Below, piece by piece: positions 31,190 to 39,439 of a stretch of 54,581 bases of DNA. Position 1 is the stretch's first letter, and each line of letters starts with the position of its first letter. A model generated the notes under the pieces. That model ran no database searches. It saw only the letters and a program-made list of their open reading frames with translations, and was not told where the DNA came from. The stretch spans positions 1 through 54,581 of the forward strand of contig NZ_JAINZZ010000052.1 of the NCBI RefSeq assembly GCF_019890725.1, read 5' to 3'. Position numbers and translations under genes: made by a program. This stretch comes from Actinacidiphila acidipaludis (GTDB lineage: Bacteria > Actinomycetota > Actinomycetes > Streptomycetales > Streptomycetaceae).

Positions 31190-34009
31190 GTGTCGCACCC
31201 TTCCGAGGCCACACCTCAGCCCGCGAGACCCCGGTCCGCGAGTCCGGCCAGGTCCCAGCTCCGCAAGCGCATGCTGCCCATCGGCATAGCCGGCGCCGTC
31301 GTCCTGGCGGGCGTGACCGTCCACTCCGCCTTCGCGACCCCGTCCTCGGACGGCGTGATCGCCGAGGTCTACGGCGGCGGGGGCAACTCCGGTGCCCTGT
31401 ACACCAATGACTTCGTCGAGCTGGCGAACTCCGGTGCCGCGCCGCTGGATCTGAGCGGCTACACCGTGCAGTACCTGCCCGGCAGCCCTTCCGCCAGCTC
31501 CAAGTGGCAGGTCACCACGCTGACCGGCTCGCTGGCCGGCGGCGGCCGCTACCTCGTCGGCGAGGCGGCCGGCACCGGCGGCACCCAGGCGCTGCCGACC
31601 CCGGACGCCACCGGCACCATCGCGATGGCCGGCACGAGCGGCACGGTCGCGCTGGTGTCCGGCGCGGACCCGCTGACCTGCCTGACGGCCGCCGACTGCG
31701 CCGCCGACAAGCGCGTGAAGGACCTCGTCGGCTACGGCACCGCCGTGGTCCACGAGGGCGGCGGCGCGGCGGCGGGCGCGAGCAACACCAACTCGGTGAC
31801 CCGCGCGGCGAACCTCGCCGACACCGACGACAACGCGGCCGACTTCACCGCTGGCCCGCCCACTCCGCAGAACTCGGGTGGCAACTGCCCGACGGCCCGG
31901 GTCGCCTCCGACGACGGCGGCACGGTGGGTGTCACCGGCGGCGGTGACGCCATCGGCGGCATCACCAGCGGCGGCGGCGACGTCAGCGGCGGCGGCACGG
32001 CCGGGGTCACCGATGGCGGCACCGTCGGCGGCACGGACGGCGGCACCACCACCACCGGCGGCGACGCCATCGGCGGCGTGGACGCGGGCGCCACCACCGG
32101 GGGCGGCACGGACGGCGGCAGCAGCAGCGCCGGGGTGGACTCGGGCGCCACCACCGGCGGCGGCACCACCACCGTCGGCGTGGACGCCGGCGCCACCAGC
32201 GGCGGCGGGGGCGACTGCACGCCTCCCACCACCCCGCCCACCACGCCCCCGACGACGCCGCCCACCGGCGAGCCGCCGGTCGCGGCGAAGATCCACGACA
32301 TCCAGGGCGACACCCGGGTGTCCCCGCTGGACGGCAAGGCCGTCACCGGCGTCACCGGCGTCGTCACCGGCGTGCGCGGCTACGGCTCCTCCAAGGGCTT
32401 CTGGATGCAGGACCCGAACGCCGACGACAACCCCCGTACCAGCGAGGGCATCTACGTCTTCACCAGCTCCGCCCCCACCGTCGCGGTCGGGGACGCGGTG
32501 TCGGTCGCCGCGACGGTCTCGCAGTACTACCCGGGCGGCGCCGCGGCCGGCGGCCAGGCGGTCACCGAGCTGACCAAGCCCACGGTGACGAAGGTCTCCA
32601 GCGGCAACCCGCTGCCCGCGCCCGTGGTGCTCGACGCCCGTTCCGTGCCGGACGCCTTCGTGCCGAGCGCGGGCGGCGGCAGCATCGAGAACGTGCCACT
32701 GCGGCCCTCGGACTACGCCCTGGACCTGTTCGCGTCCCTGGAGGGCATGAACGTCCAGATCGCCGACACCCGCGTGGTGGGCGCCACCGACCCGTACTCC
32801 GAGCTGTGGGTGACGGTGAAGCCCACCCAGAACCGCACCAAGCGCGGCGGCACGCTCTACACCGGGTACGACCAGCCCAACTCGGGCCGTCTGATGGTGC
32901 AGTCACTGATCCCGACTGCCGACCAGGCGTTCCCGGTGGCCAACGTCGGCGACACACTGGCCGGGACCACCGCGGGCCCGCTGGACTACAACCAGTTCGC
33001 CGGCACCTACGCCGTCGAGGCCCGCACGATCGGCACGGTCAAGAGCGGCGGGATCACCCCCGAGGTGACCGCCAAGGCCGCCTCGGACCAGGCGACGGTC
33101 GCCACGTACAACGTCGAGAACCTGGCCCCGGACAACCCGCAGTCGAAGTTCGACGCGCTGGCCAAGGGCCTGGTCACCAACCTGCGTTCGCCCGACGTCG
33201 TCGCCCTGGAGGAGATCCAGGACAACAGCGGCGCGACGGACGACGGCACGGTGGCCGCGGACAGGACGCTGCAGAAACTGGTCGACGCGATCGTGGCGGC
33301 GGGCGGCCCGCGCTACGACTGGCGTGAGATCGACCCGGTCGACGACAAGGACGGCGGCCAGCCCGGCGGCAACATCCGCCAGGCGTTCCTGTTCAACGCG
33401 CAGCGCGTGGGCTTCACCGACCGCGCCGGCGGCGGCTCGACCACCGCGGTCGGCGTCACCGGCACCGGGAAGAACACCGCGCTGACCGCCTCCCCCGGCC
33501 GGATCGCACCGAACGACCCGGCGTGGACCACCAGCCGCAAGCCGCTGGCGGGCGAGTTCACCTTCCGCGGCAAGAAGCTGTTCGTGATCGCCAACCACTT
33601 CGACAGCAAGGGCGGCGACCAGGGCATCGACAGCCGCTTCCAGCCGCCGGTGCGCAGCTCCGAGGTGCAGCGGGTGCGGCAGGCGGTCATCGAGCACGAC
33701 TTCGTCCAGCAGCTCGAGCAGGCCGACCCGCACGCCGACGTGGTGGTGCTGGGCGACCTGAACGACTACCAGTTCTCGCCGGCGGTGCTCAGCCTGACGG
33801 GGAACGGCAAGGTCCTCACCGACCTGGTCAACACCCTGCCGCTGAAGGAGCGTTACTCCTACGTCTACGAGGGCAACTCGCAGGTGCTCGACCACATCCT
33901 GGTCAGCCCGGCGCTGAAGGACGTCGAGTACGACGTCGTGCACATCAACTCCGAGTTCGCGAACCAGACGAGCGACCACGACCCGCAGGTGGTGCGGCTG
34001 CAGCCGTGA
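31190..34009 (+). CDS. secreted ExeM/NucH-type endonuclease with lamin-tail domain
   Basis: The 939-residue extracellular nuclease begins with a signal region (helix LPIGIAGAVVLAGVTVHSAFA). A lamin-tail domain follows (GVIAEVYGGGGNSGALYTNDFVELANSGAAPLDLSGYTVQYL). Next come a Gly/Thr/Asp-rich linker of about 100 residues, a Pro-Thr linker, and an OB-like region (VTGVVTGVRGYGSSKGFWMQD). The C-terminal half is an endonuclease/exonuclease/phosphatase domain with its markers: VATYNVENL, VVALEEIQDN, NHFDSKGGD, LGDLNDYQFSP and SDHDPQVV. The GTG at 31190 has AGGAGA about 9 bases upstream. It probably scavenges DNA or phosphate outside the cell. Confidence 0.88.
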   Translation: MSHPSEATPQPARPRSASPARSQLRKRMLPIGIAGAVVLAGVTVHSAFATPSSDGVIAEVYGGGGNSGALYTNDFVELANSGAAPLDLSGYTVQYLPGSPSASSKWQVTTLTGSLAGGGRYLVGEAAGTGGTQALPTPDATGTIAMAGTSGTVALVSGADPLTCLTAADCAADKRVKDLVGYGTAVVHEGGGAAAGASNTNSVTRAANLADTDDNAADFTAGPPTPQNSGGNCPTARVASDDGGTVGVTGGGDAIGGITSGGGDVSGGGTAGVTDGGTVGGTDGGTTTTGGDAIGGVDAGATTGGGTDGGSSSAGVDSGATTGGGTTTVGVDAGATSGGGGDCTPPTTPPTTPPTTPPTGEPPVAAKIHDIQGDTRVSPLDGKAVTGVTGVVTGVRGYGSSKGFWMQDPNADDNPRTSEGIYVFTSSAPTVAVGDAVSVAATVSQYYPGGAAAGGQAVTELTKPTVTKVSSGNPLPAPVVLDARSVPDAFVPSAGGGSIENVPLRPSDYALDLFASLEGMNVQIADTRVVGATDPYSELWVTVKPTQNRTKRGGTLYTGYDQPNSGRLMVQSLIPTADQAFPVANVGDTLAGTTAGPLDYNQFAGTYAVEARTIGTVKSGGITPEVTAKAASDQATVATYNVENLAPDNPQSKFDALAKGLVTNLRSPDVVALEEIQDNSGATDDGTVAADRTLQKLVDAIVAAGGPRYDWREIDPVDDKDGGQPGGNIRQAFLFNAQRVGFTDRAGGGSTTAVGVTGTGKNTALTASPGRIAPNDPAWTTSRKPLAGEFTFRGKKLFVIANHFDSKGGDQGIDSRFQPPVRSSEVQRVRQAVIEHDFVQQLEQADPHADVVVLGDLNDYQFSPAVLSLTGNGKVLTDLVNTLPLKERYSYVYEGNSQVLDHILVSPALKDVEYDVVHINSEFANQTSDHDPQVVRLQP
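31915..32268 (+). repeat. low-complexity Gly/Thr/Asp and Pro-Thr linker coding region
   Basis: Degenerate in-frame repeats encode units such as GVDAGATTGGGT and DAIGGV, then a run of PTTP units. It separates the lamin-tail and nuclease halves of the secreted nuclease. Confidence 0.75.
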
Positions 34010-34033
34010 CCCCTGAGGGGTGAACTCCTGCCG

Positions 34034-34067
34034 CGGCGGGCCCGGGTCGACCGACCCGGGCCCGCCG
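34034..34067 (+). terminator. very strong terminator after the secreted nuclease
   Basis: A 16-bp perfect stem (34034-34049 with 34052-34067) has a 2-base centre, so the top pairs open to make the loop. It lies 24 bases past the stop. Confidence 0.75.
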
Positions 34068-34117
34068 TCGTGCGTGCTCCGCTCAGCGGGGCGGAGGGGC
34101 GGGAGGCGGCGCAGACC

Positions 34118-34146
34118 TTGACGTGTGACGCGTGGGGTTATAGACA
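34118..34146 (+). promoter_or_regulatory. promoter of the GH16 gene
   Basis: The -35-like TTGACG (34118-34123) is followed after 17 bases by TAGACA (34141-34146). An overlapping TATAGA at 34139 is another -10 choice. It is about 75 bases upstream of the ATG. Confidence 0.5.
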
Positions 34147-34158
34147 ACTCGTTGGCCA

Positions 34159-34170
34159 GAGAGCGCTCTC
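34159..34170. promoter_or_regulatory. LacI-type operator in the GH16 promoter
   Basis: GAGAGCGCTCTC is a perfect 12-bp palindrome with the AGCGCT centre typical of Streptomyces LacI-family sugar repressors (compare the CebR box TGGGAGCGCTCCCA). It sits 12 bases after the -10, where a bound repressor would block transcription. Confidence 0.6.
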
Positions 34171-34221
34171 AGATAGCGCCGGACGCCTCGACACGGTCCC
34201 CCACCCGGTCTGGAGAACGTC

Positions 34222-35676
34222 ATGCCTGTCACCTTCGCGCACGACTTCGCGCACGAGCCGGACGACATCCCCGGCTCTCCCCCGCCCCGCGGCCACCGCG
34301 CCCGGCGTTCCCGGACCCGCCTGGGTCTGGCCGCCGTGGCGGTGGCCGCGCTCAGCCTCGCCGGGTTCACCGCGGCGACCGGCACCGGTGGCGCGGCCAC
34401 CCCGCCGGCCCGCGCCGCGGCGAACGCCGCCGCACCGGCTCCCGCCCCGAACGCCGTGCCCGCCCCGCCGGCCGGCTTCACGACCACCTGGAGCGACGAC
34501 TTCAGCGGTGCGTCCGGCACCGGCGTCAACGGCTCCGACTGGAAGTACGACACCGGCCCCGGAAGCAGCTTCGGCACCGGTGAGATCGAGACGATGACCA
34601 ACAGCACCGCGAACGTCTACCAGGACGGCAACGGCCATCTGGTGCTCAAGGCGCTGCATGCGGGGAGCGACCCGCGCTCGGGGTGGACCTCGGGCCGGAT
34701 CGAGACGCAGTCGTCGTCGTTCGGCGCGCCGCCCGGCGGCGTGGTGATGATGCAGTCCTCGATCCAGCAGCCGAACCTGACCACGGCCAACGGCGCCGGC
34801 TACTGGCCGGCGTTCTGGATGCTGGGCTCGACCCTGCGCACCGGCACCACCTGGCCGACCTCCGGCGAGGTCGACATCCTGGAGGACATCAACTCCCGCA
34901 GCTCGGTGTTCGGCACGCTGCACTGCGGCACCAACCCCGGCGGCCCGTGCAACGAGAGCACCGGCATCGGGTCCGGTGAACGCGCCTGCTCCGGCTGCCA
35001 GACCGGCTACCACACCTATGCCGTGCAGATCGACCGCTCGACCTCGCCCGAGCAGATCCGCTGGTACCTCGACGGCGCCAACTACTTCACCGTCAAGGCC
35101 AACCAGGTCGACGCCACGACGTGGGCCAACGCCGTCGACCACCCGTTCTTCATCATCTACGACCTGGCGATGGGCGGCGGCTTCCCCGACGCCTTCGGCG
35201 GCGGCCCCAACGCCGCCACGGTCTCCGGCGGCCAGATGAACATCGACTACGTCGCCGTCTACAACAAGGCGCCGGGCGGCGGCGGCACGACCACCCCGCT
35301 GTCGCAGGGCAAGCCCACCACCGCGTCCTCGACCGAGAACTCCGGCACCCCGGCGTCCTCGGCCACCGACGGCAACACCGGGACCCGCTGGTCGAGCCAG
35401 TTCAGCGACCCCCAGTGGCTGCGGGTGGACCTCGGCGCCACCCACACCATCAGCCAGATCAAGCTCGACTGGGAGGCGGCGTACGCCAAGGCGTTCCAGA
35501 TCCAGACGTCGAACGACGGCACGAACTGGACCACCGTCTACTCGACGACCTCCGGGACCGGCGGCAACCAGACGCTGAACGTCTCGGGGTCCGGCCGCTA
35601 CGTGCGGATGTACGGCACCCAGCGGGCCACGCAGTACGGGTACTCGCTGTGGGAGTTCCAGGTGCTCGGTTCCTGA
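34222..35676 (+). CDS. secreted GH16 glycoside hydrolase with discoidin-like (F5/8-C, CBM32-type) domain
   Basis: The 484-residue secreted protein has a long N-region with twin arginines (RARRSRTRLGLAAVAVAALSL) as signal. A GH16 domain follows with the catalytic motif GEVDILED (nucleophile Glu 216, acid/base Glu 221). GYWPAFWML and the C-terminal MNIDYVAVY strand complete the fold. A Gly-Thr linker leads to a discoidin domain (about residues 365-484, NTGTRWSSQFSDPQWLRVDLGATHTISQIKL). Such enzymes cut beta-1,3 or mixed beta-glucans; the exact glucan is not readable. The ATG at 34222 has GGAGA upstream. Its own promoter carries a LacI-type operator. Confidence 0.9.
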   Translation: MPVTFAHDFAHEPDDIPGSPPPRGHRARRSRTRLGLAAVAVAALSLAGFTAATGTGGAATPPARAAANAAAPAPAPNAVPAPPAGFTTTWSDDFSGASGTGVNGSDWKYDTGPGSSFGTGEIETMTNSTANVYQDGNGHLVLKALHAGSDPRSGWTSGRIETQSSSFGAPPGGVVMMQSSIQQPNLTTANGAGYWPAFWMLGSTLRTGTTWPTSGEVDILEDINSRSSVFGTLHCGTNPGGPCNESTGIGSGERACSGCQTGYHTYAVQIDRSTSPEQIRWYLDGANYFTVKANQVDATTWANAVDHPFFIIYDLAMGGGFPDAFGGGPNAATVSGGQMNIDYVAVYNKAPGGGGTTTPLSQGKPTTASSTENSGTPASSATDGNTGTRWSSQFSDPQWLRVDLGATHTISQIKLDWEAAYAKAFQIQTSNDGTNWTTVYSTTSGTGGNQTLNVSGSGRYVRMYGTQRATQYGYSLWEFQVLGS

Positions 35677-35720
35677 CCGCGCCCGACCGCACCCGACGGC
35701 CGGTCGCGCCGACTCCCCGG

Positions 35721-35749
35721 GGCGGGCCGGACACGACGTCCGGTCCGCC
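35721..35749. terminator. terminator between convergent GH16 and quinone reductase genes
   Basis: A 12-bp stem with one G-U pair (35721-35732 with 35738-35749) has a 5-base loop. A second perfect palindrome, GGCGGGCGCGCCCGCC, follows at 35761-35776. The two genes stop at 35676 and 35793. Confidence 0.55.
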
Positions 35750-35792
35750 CCTCGGGGTTCGGCGGGCGCGCCCGCCGAGGTCCGGCCGCGCC

Positions 35793-36719
35793 TCAGACCG
35801 TGAGGACGATCTTCCCCGTCACGTGTCCCCCCTCGCTGAGCCGGTGCGCCTCGGCGGCCTCGGCCAGCGGGAAGGCGCGGAACACGGGGAGTTCCAGCTT
35901 GCCGGCCGCCACCAGCGCCAGCGCCTCCTGGAAGGCCGGCTCGCCGCGGTACTCGTCCCCTCCTCCGGAGGTGAACCGCACGCCGTACTCGGCAGCGCCC
36001 TGCCCGTCGGCGATGGTGACCACCCGGTCCTTGTTCCCGGTCAGCTCGACGGAGGCGGCCACCGCGCCGCCGCGGCCGGCGGCGTCCAGCGCGGCGTCGA
36101 CGCCCTGCGGGGCGACCGCCCGGACCCGTTCGACGAGGCCGTCGCCGTAGGTGACCGGGATCGCGCCGAGCGCCCGCAGATGGTCGTGGTTGGCCTCGCT
36201 CGCGGTGCCGATCACGGTCAGCCCGCGGGCGACGGCGACCTGGACGGCGACCCCGCCGACGGCGCCGGCGGCCGCGTGGACGAGCAGCGTCTCGCCGGGC
36301 TGGACCCGCAGCAGCTCCAGCGCGCGGTAGGTGGTCTCGGCCGCGACCGGAATGGCCGCCGCCTGCTCCCACCCGACGGTGTCCGGCTTGATCGCGATCC
36401 GGCCGGCGTCGGCGAGGGCGAGTTCGGCATAGGCGCCGGTGGCGGTCTGGCCGAACACCGCCTCCCCCACGGTGAGCCCCTCGACGCCCTCGCCGAGGGA
36501 CTCGATCACCCCGGCCGCCTCGACGCCGGGCACGTGCGGCAGGCTGACGGGGAAGACCTGGTTCATCTGGCCCGACCTGATCTTGTGGTCGAGCGCGTTG
36601 ACGCCCGCGACGCGGACGGCGATGCGCACCTGGCCGGGACCCGGCTGCGGGACGTCCCGCTCCTGCACGCGCAGCACGTCGGGTGAGCCGAACTCGGCGA
36701 AGGCGATGGCCTTGGGCAT
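35793..36719 (-). CDS. NADPH:quinone reductase-like zinc-free alcohol dehydrogenase family protein
   Basis: The 308-residue medium-chain dehydrogenase/reductase is of the quinone oxidoreductase type. It has VPGVEAAGVIESLGEGV in the catalytic domain, lacks the zinc-binding cysteines of alcohol dehydrogenases, and has the NADPH motif HAAAGAVGGVAVQVA. The tail RLSEGGHVTGKIVLTV is typical of the group. It probably reduces quinones or activated alkenes with NADPH. The ATG at 36719 is used; open frame upstream lacks family similarity. It is likely monocistronic. Confidence 0.88.
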   Translation of the reverse strand: MPKAIAFAEFGSPDVLRVQERDVPQPGPGQVRIAVRVAGVNALDHKIRSGQMNQVFPVSLPHVPGVEAAGVIESLGEGVEGLTVGEAVFGQTATGAYAELALADAGRIAIKPDTVGWEQAAAIPVAAETTYRALELLRVQPGETLLVHAAAGAVGGVAVQVAVARGLTVIGTASEANHDHLRALGAIPVTYGDGLVERVRAVAPQGVDAALDAAGRGGAVAASVELTGNKDRVVTIADGQGAAEYGVRFTSGGGDEYRGEPAFQEALALVAAGKLELPVFRAFPLAEAAEAHRLSEGGHVTGKIVLTV

Positions 36720-36901
36720 GGGATTCACGGTCCTTACGACGGTCGGTCGGCTGATCTGCGAGTCGTTACGTGTTCCAGCATGTCCCGGGCGGGCCCGGGT
36801 ACCCGGCCCGTCCCCCGGCCGGTTTCCGCCAGGCCGGTCGGACAGTCCTCGCCCCCATCCTCGCCGCACCGCGGACCGCGTGCAGGTCGGCGACGGCGTG
36901 T

Positions 36902-37411
36902 CTACGCGCCGGGGGCCGCGAGGACGGACGCGGCCGGCACCAGCGGGGCGGTCGGCACCCGGCGCGTGCGGCCGGGGGCGAAGACGACGTGGCGCAGCAG
37001 CAGGAAGCGGGCCAGGCCGGCGAGGCCCGAGGCGGCCAGATAGACGCCCTGCCGCAGCAGCGCGCCGCTGTCCGGGCGCAGGGCGTCGAAGGCCGTCAGC
37101 GCGCCGGTGGTGAAGAGGTAGGACATCAGCACGGTCAGCCCGCTCGCCCAGTGGTCGCGCCAGCTCGCGCTGCCGCGGCCGAAGGTGAACCGTCCGTGCA
37201 GTTCGGTCGCCAGCACCGTGGAGGCCACGGTCAGGACCGCGTTGGCCAGCGCCAGCGGCACCCGGTCGCCGATGAGCAGCAGCGCGCCGGAGGCGAGCAG
37301 CGTCACGCCGCCGCCGCAGACCCCGAAGCGGGCGAAGGACAGCAGGGCGGGCAGGCCGGCGCCGGCTGCCGGGCGGTCGGCCGCGTCGGCGCTGCCTGCG
37401 GTGCGTGTCAT
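36902..37411 (-). CDS. GtrA-like membrane protein
   Basis: The 169-residue protein has four predicted membrane helices and the GtrA pattern: LLSFARFGVCGGGVTLLASGALLL in helix 1, TELHGRFTFGRG after helix 2, and LARFLLLRHVVFAPG after helix 4. GtrA-like proteins are thought to help move polyprenyl-linked sugars across the membrane or assist cell-surface glycosylation. The ATG at 37411 follows GAGGAGA. No glycosyltransferase partner lies alongside, although a GT-C enzyme occurs earlier in the window. Confidence 0.8.
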   Translation of the reverse strand: MTRTAGSADAADRPAAGAGLPALLSFARFGVCGGGVTLLASGALLLIGDRVPLALANAVLTVASTVLATELHGRFTFGRGSASWRDHWASGLTVLMSYLFTTGALTAFDALRPDSGALLRQGVYLAASGLAGLARFLLLRHVVFAPGRTRRVPTAPLVPAASVLAAPGA

Positions 37412-37544
37412 CGGGGTCTCCTCGGGTTTCGGCGTCCACCCGACTCTCGCGCACCCAACTCTCCCGGCCCATCCGGTGTTTCCCCCATCAGAGGTGGGGG
37501 TAGCCCCCACCTCGGGTCAGGGACGACACTCCGGGGAGCGACTC

Positions 37545-37665
37545 GATCAAATATTTACATGAGAAGGCAATGAGGATTCTTAGCCATTGTTTATAAGGTG
37601 AGTGGCTCCACATCACCCTTGCATTGCCCTGCGAAATGTCGTTCTTATGGCATAAGTCACGATTC
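37545..37665. other. AT-richer, palindrome-filled intergenic island
   Basis: This stretch stands out against the surrounding GC. It holds GGCAATG (37566-37572) repeated inversely as CATTGCC (37622-37628), a nested GGTGA/TCACC, and the palindrome CTTATG-g-CATAAG (37644-37656). It lies upstream of both the 6C RNA (plus strand) and the GtrA-like gene (minus strand), so it probably carries one or both promoters. No convincing ORF is present. Confidence 0.45.
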
Positions 37666-37704
37666 AGGGATTTGCCCCCGGACCCCGACCTGTGCCACAG
37701 TCGA

Positions 37705-37830
37705 GAGCAACGGCAACCCCAGACCCGGGCTCAGCCGTTCCACAGGCGCCGCGGACACACCCCCCCTGCTCCGCGGCGGTACCGAAGAGGCCCTCCCGCT
37801 GTCACCCCCCCCGACGCGGAGGGCCTCTTC
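37705..37830 (+). ncRNA. 6C small RNA
   Basis: Two GC-rich hairpins each hold a run of cytosines in the loop, which defines the actinobacterial 6C motif. Hairpin 1 pairs CGCCGCGGA (37747-37755) with TCCGCGGCG (37770-37778), and its loop has 7 consecutive C. Hairpin 2 pairs GAAGAGGCCCTCC (37784-37796) with GGAGGGCCTCTTC (37818-37830), with inner GTC/GAC closing a loop of 8 C; it also acts as the terminator. An upstream AACGGC/GCCGTT helix (37709-37739) may start the RNA. The 5' end is estimated; a weak TTGCCC/CACAGT promoter suggests about 37705-37710. Mycobacteria and Streptomyces express homologues. Confidence 0.85.
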
Positions 37831-37861
37831 TCGTTCCCGGCGGCCGGACCCCAGGCGCCGG

Positions 37862-38362
37862 TCAGTGGTCGGCGACGCGCAGTTCGAACCAGGTGGTCTT
37901 GCCGCGCGGCTGGAGGTCCACGCCCCAGCGGTCGGAGAGGGTGTCGACGAGGAAGAGGCCGCGGCCGCTGACGTCCAGGTCACGCACCGGCAGCAGGCAG
38001 GGCAACGCCCGTGAGGGGTCCCGCACTTCGATCCTGACCCAGCCCCGGCGGCGCTGCATCCGCAGGCCGAACGTCCGGGCGCCGGTGTGCCGTACCGCGT
38101 TGCCGACGAGTTCGGAGACCAGCAGTTCGACGGTGTCCGCGTGCGAGCCGAGTCCCCAGACCCTGATCACGGACAGTGCCAGCCGGCGGGCAGTCGACGC
38201 GGACTCCGGCCGCGACGTGAGATGCACCTCGCGGACCGACGGATCGCCCAAGAGGTCCAGGACGCCGACCGCGGGATCGTCGGGCAGGAGCGGGGCAACG
38301 ACCGCCGCGGGTTCCGCCCGCTGCGGCTGCTCCGATCCACCCCGGCCCGCCATGCCTCTCAT
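37862..38362 (-). CDS. RsbW/SpoIIAB-like ATP-binding regulator (anti-sigma factor type)
   Basis: The 166-residue protein carries a GHKL/HATPase_c fold of the RsbW type, common in Streptomyces as anti-sigma or phosphorelay kinases. The N box is LLVSELVGNAVRHTG and the G1 region is DLDVSGRGLFLVDTLSDRWG. The first 45 residues are a Pro/Ala-rich, poorly conserved leader. ATG at 38362 and ATG at 38353 are both possible, and neither has a good ribosome site. No sigma factor or anti-anti-sigma gene is adjacent, so its target is unknown. The 6C hairpin on the far side of its stop may end this transcript too. Confidence 0.8.
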   Translation of the reverse strand: MRGMAGRGGSEQPQRAEPAAVVAPLLPDDPAVGVLDLLGDPSVREVHLTSRPESASTARRLALSVIRVWGLGSHADTVELLVSELVGNAVRHTGARTFGLRMQRRRGWVRIEVRDPSRALPCLLPVRDLDVSGRGLFLVDTLSDRWGVDLQPRGKTTWFELRVADH

Positions 38363-38538
38363 GATGGCCGCAACCGGGGGGTTCCGGAGGGTAACCCCGT
38401 GAATTCATCCCCCCGGAAGCGGAGCTCGGAGCCCGGGTTTCGGCATATTCGCCGGGCATAAAACCCCCCGGAACACCCTTGCCCATCAGCGGAGTTGAAC
38501 ACACGGGACCGAGCGCGGAGGGCGGACGGCCACTCCCT

Positions 38539-38568
38539 GCTTAAGGTTCGTTTAAGATTGCCTTAAGC
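38539..38568. promoter_or_regulatory. three 11-bp-phased TTAAG repeats within an 8-bp inverted repeat
   Basis: TTAAG begins at 38541, 38552 and 38563, exactly one helical turn apart. The outer copies form GCTTAAGG / CCTTAAGC (38539-38546 and 38561-38568). Direct repeats at 11 bp are what OmpR/PhoB-type response regulators often bind. The site is about 180 bases upstream of the RsbW-like gene and past the end of the enoyl-CoA hydratase gene. The rest of the 285-base gap (38363-38647) shows no gene. Confidence 0.45.
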
Positions 38569-38647
38569 CGGGCCGCCCACCCTCCGTGACGTTCACCCCA
38601 TGACATTGCCGGGCATCTCCGGGGCCTCACGCCCAAGTCTCCTACGG

Positions 38648-39415
38648 TCAGGCGAACTTGGCCTTGCCCGGGCCTTCCTCGACGAAGCTGCGCATCCCGG
38701 TCTCCCGGTCCTGGGTCGCGAACAGGCCCGCGAACAGCGTGCGTTCGATGGCCAGACCGGTGTCCAGACCCGCGTCGAGGCCGGAGTCCACCGCCTCCTT
38801 CGCCGCCCGCAGCGCGTACGCCGGTCCGCGCGCCAGCCGCGCGGCCCAGGCGTGCGCCTGCGCGTAGACCTCGCCGGCGGGCACCACCCGGTCGACCAGG
38901 CCGAGGGTCAGCGCCTCGTCGGCGGCGACCATGCGACCGGTGAAGATCAGGTCCTTGGCGCGCGACGGGCCGATCAGCCGGGAGAGCCGCTGGGTGCCGC
39001 CGGCGCCCGGGATGAGGCCGAGCAGGATCTCCGGCTGGCCGAGCTTGGCGTTCTCCGCCGCGATGCGGAAGTCCGCGCACAGCGCCAGTTCGCACCCGCC
39101 GCCCAGCGCGTACCCGGTGACGGCGGCCACCACCGGCTTGGGGATGCGGGCCACCGCGGTGAAGGCGTCCTGCAGGTCGCGCGACCGGTCGACCATGTCC
39201 TGGTAGGACATGGCCTGCATCTCCTTGATGTCGGCGCCGGCCGCGAAGACCTTCTCACCGCCCCACACCACCACGGCCCGGACGTCGGGCCGCCGCCCCG
39301 CCTCGTCCGCCAGCGCCTTCAGCCGGTCCTGCGTGGCGCTGTCCAGCGCGTTCATCGGCGGCCGCTCCAGCCGGAGGGTGCCGACGCCTTCGTCGACTTC
39401 CAGGGTCACAGTCAT
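38648..39415 (-). CDS. enoyl-CoA hydratase/isomerase (crotonase family)
   Basis: The 255-residue crotonase-fold enzyme hydrates trans-2-enoyl-CoA in fatty-acid or related degradation. The oxyanion-hole segment FAAGADIKEM is present. Both catalytic glutamates are seen: GGGCELALCADFRIA (Glu near 110) and GQPEILLGLIPGAGGTQRL (Glu near 130), so it is probably a true hydratase. The length is normal. The start ATG at 39415 is close to the end of the L,D-transpeptidase gene (stop 39440), giving likely co-transcription by position only. Confidence 0.92.
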   Translation of the reverse strand: MTVTLEVDEGVGTLRLERPPMNALDSATQDRLKALADEAGRRPDVRAVVVWGGEKVFAAGADIKEMQAMSYQDMVDRSRDLQDAFTAVARIPKPVVAAVTGYALGGGCELALCADFRIAAENAKLGQPEILLGLIPGAGGTQRLSRLIGPSRAKDLIFTGRMVAADEALTLGLVDRVVPAGEVYAQAHAWAARLARGPAYALRAAKEAVDSGLDAGLDTGLAIERTLFAGLFATQDRETGMRSFVEEGPGKAKFA

Positions 39416-39439
39416 GCTCGGGAGCGTACGCGACCGTGT

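Noticed and set aside
35761..35776. GGCGGGCGCGCCCGCC as an operator
   Set aside because: It is a perfect palindrome but pure GC, sits between convergent genes and is better explained as part of the terminator region.
37598..38014. A small plus-strand gene starting at the GTG at 37598
   Set aside because: It runs through the 6C RNA hairpins and into the antisense of the RsbW-like gene, and its product has no recognisable feature.
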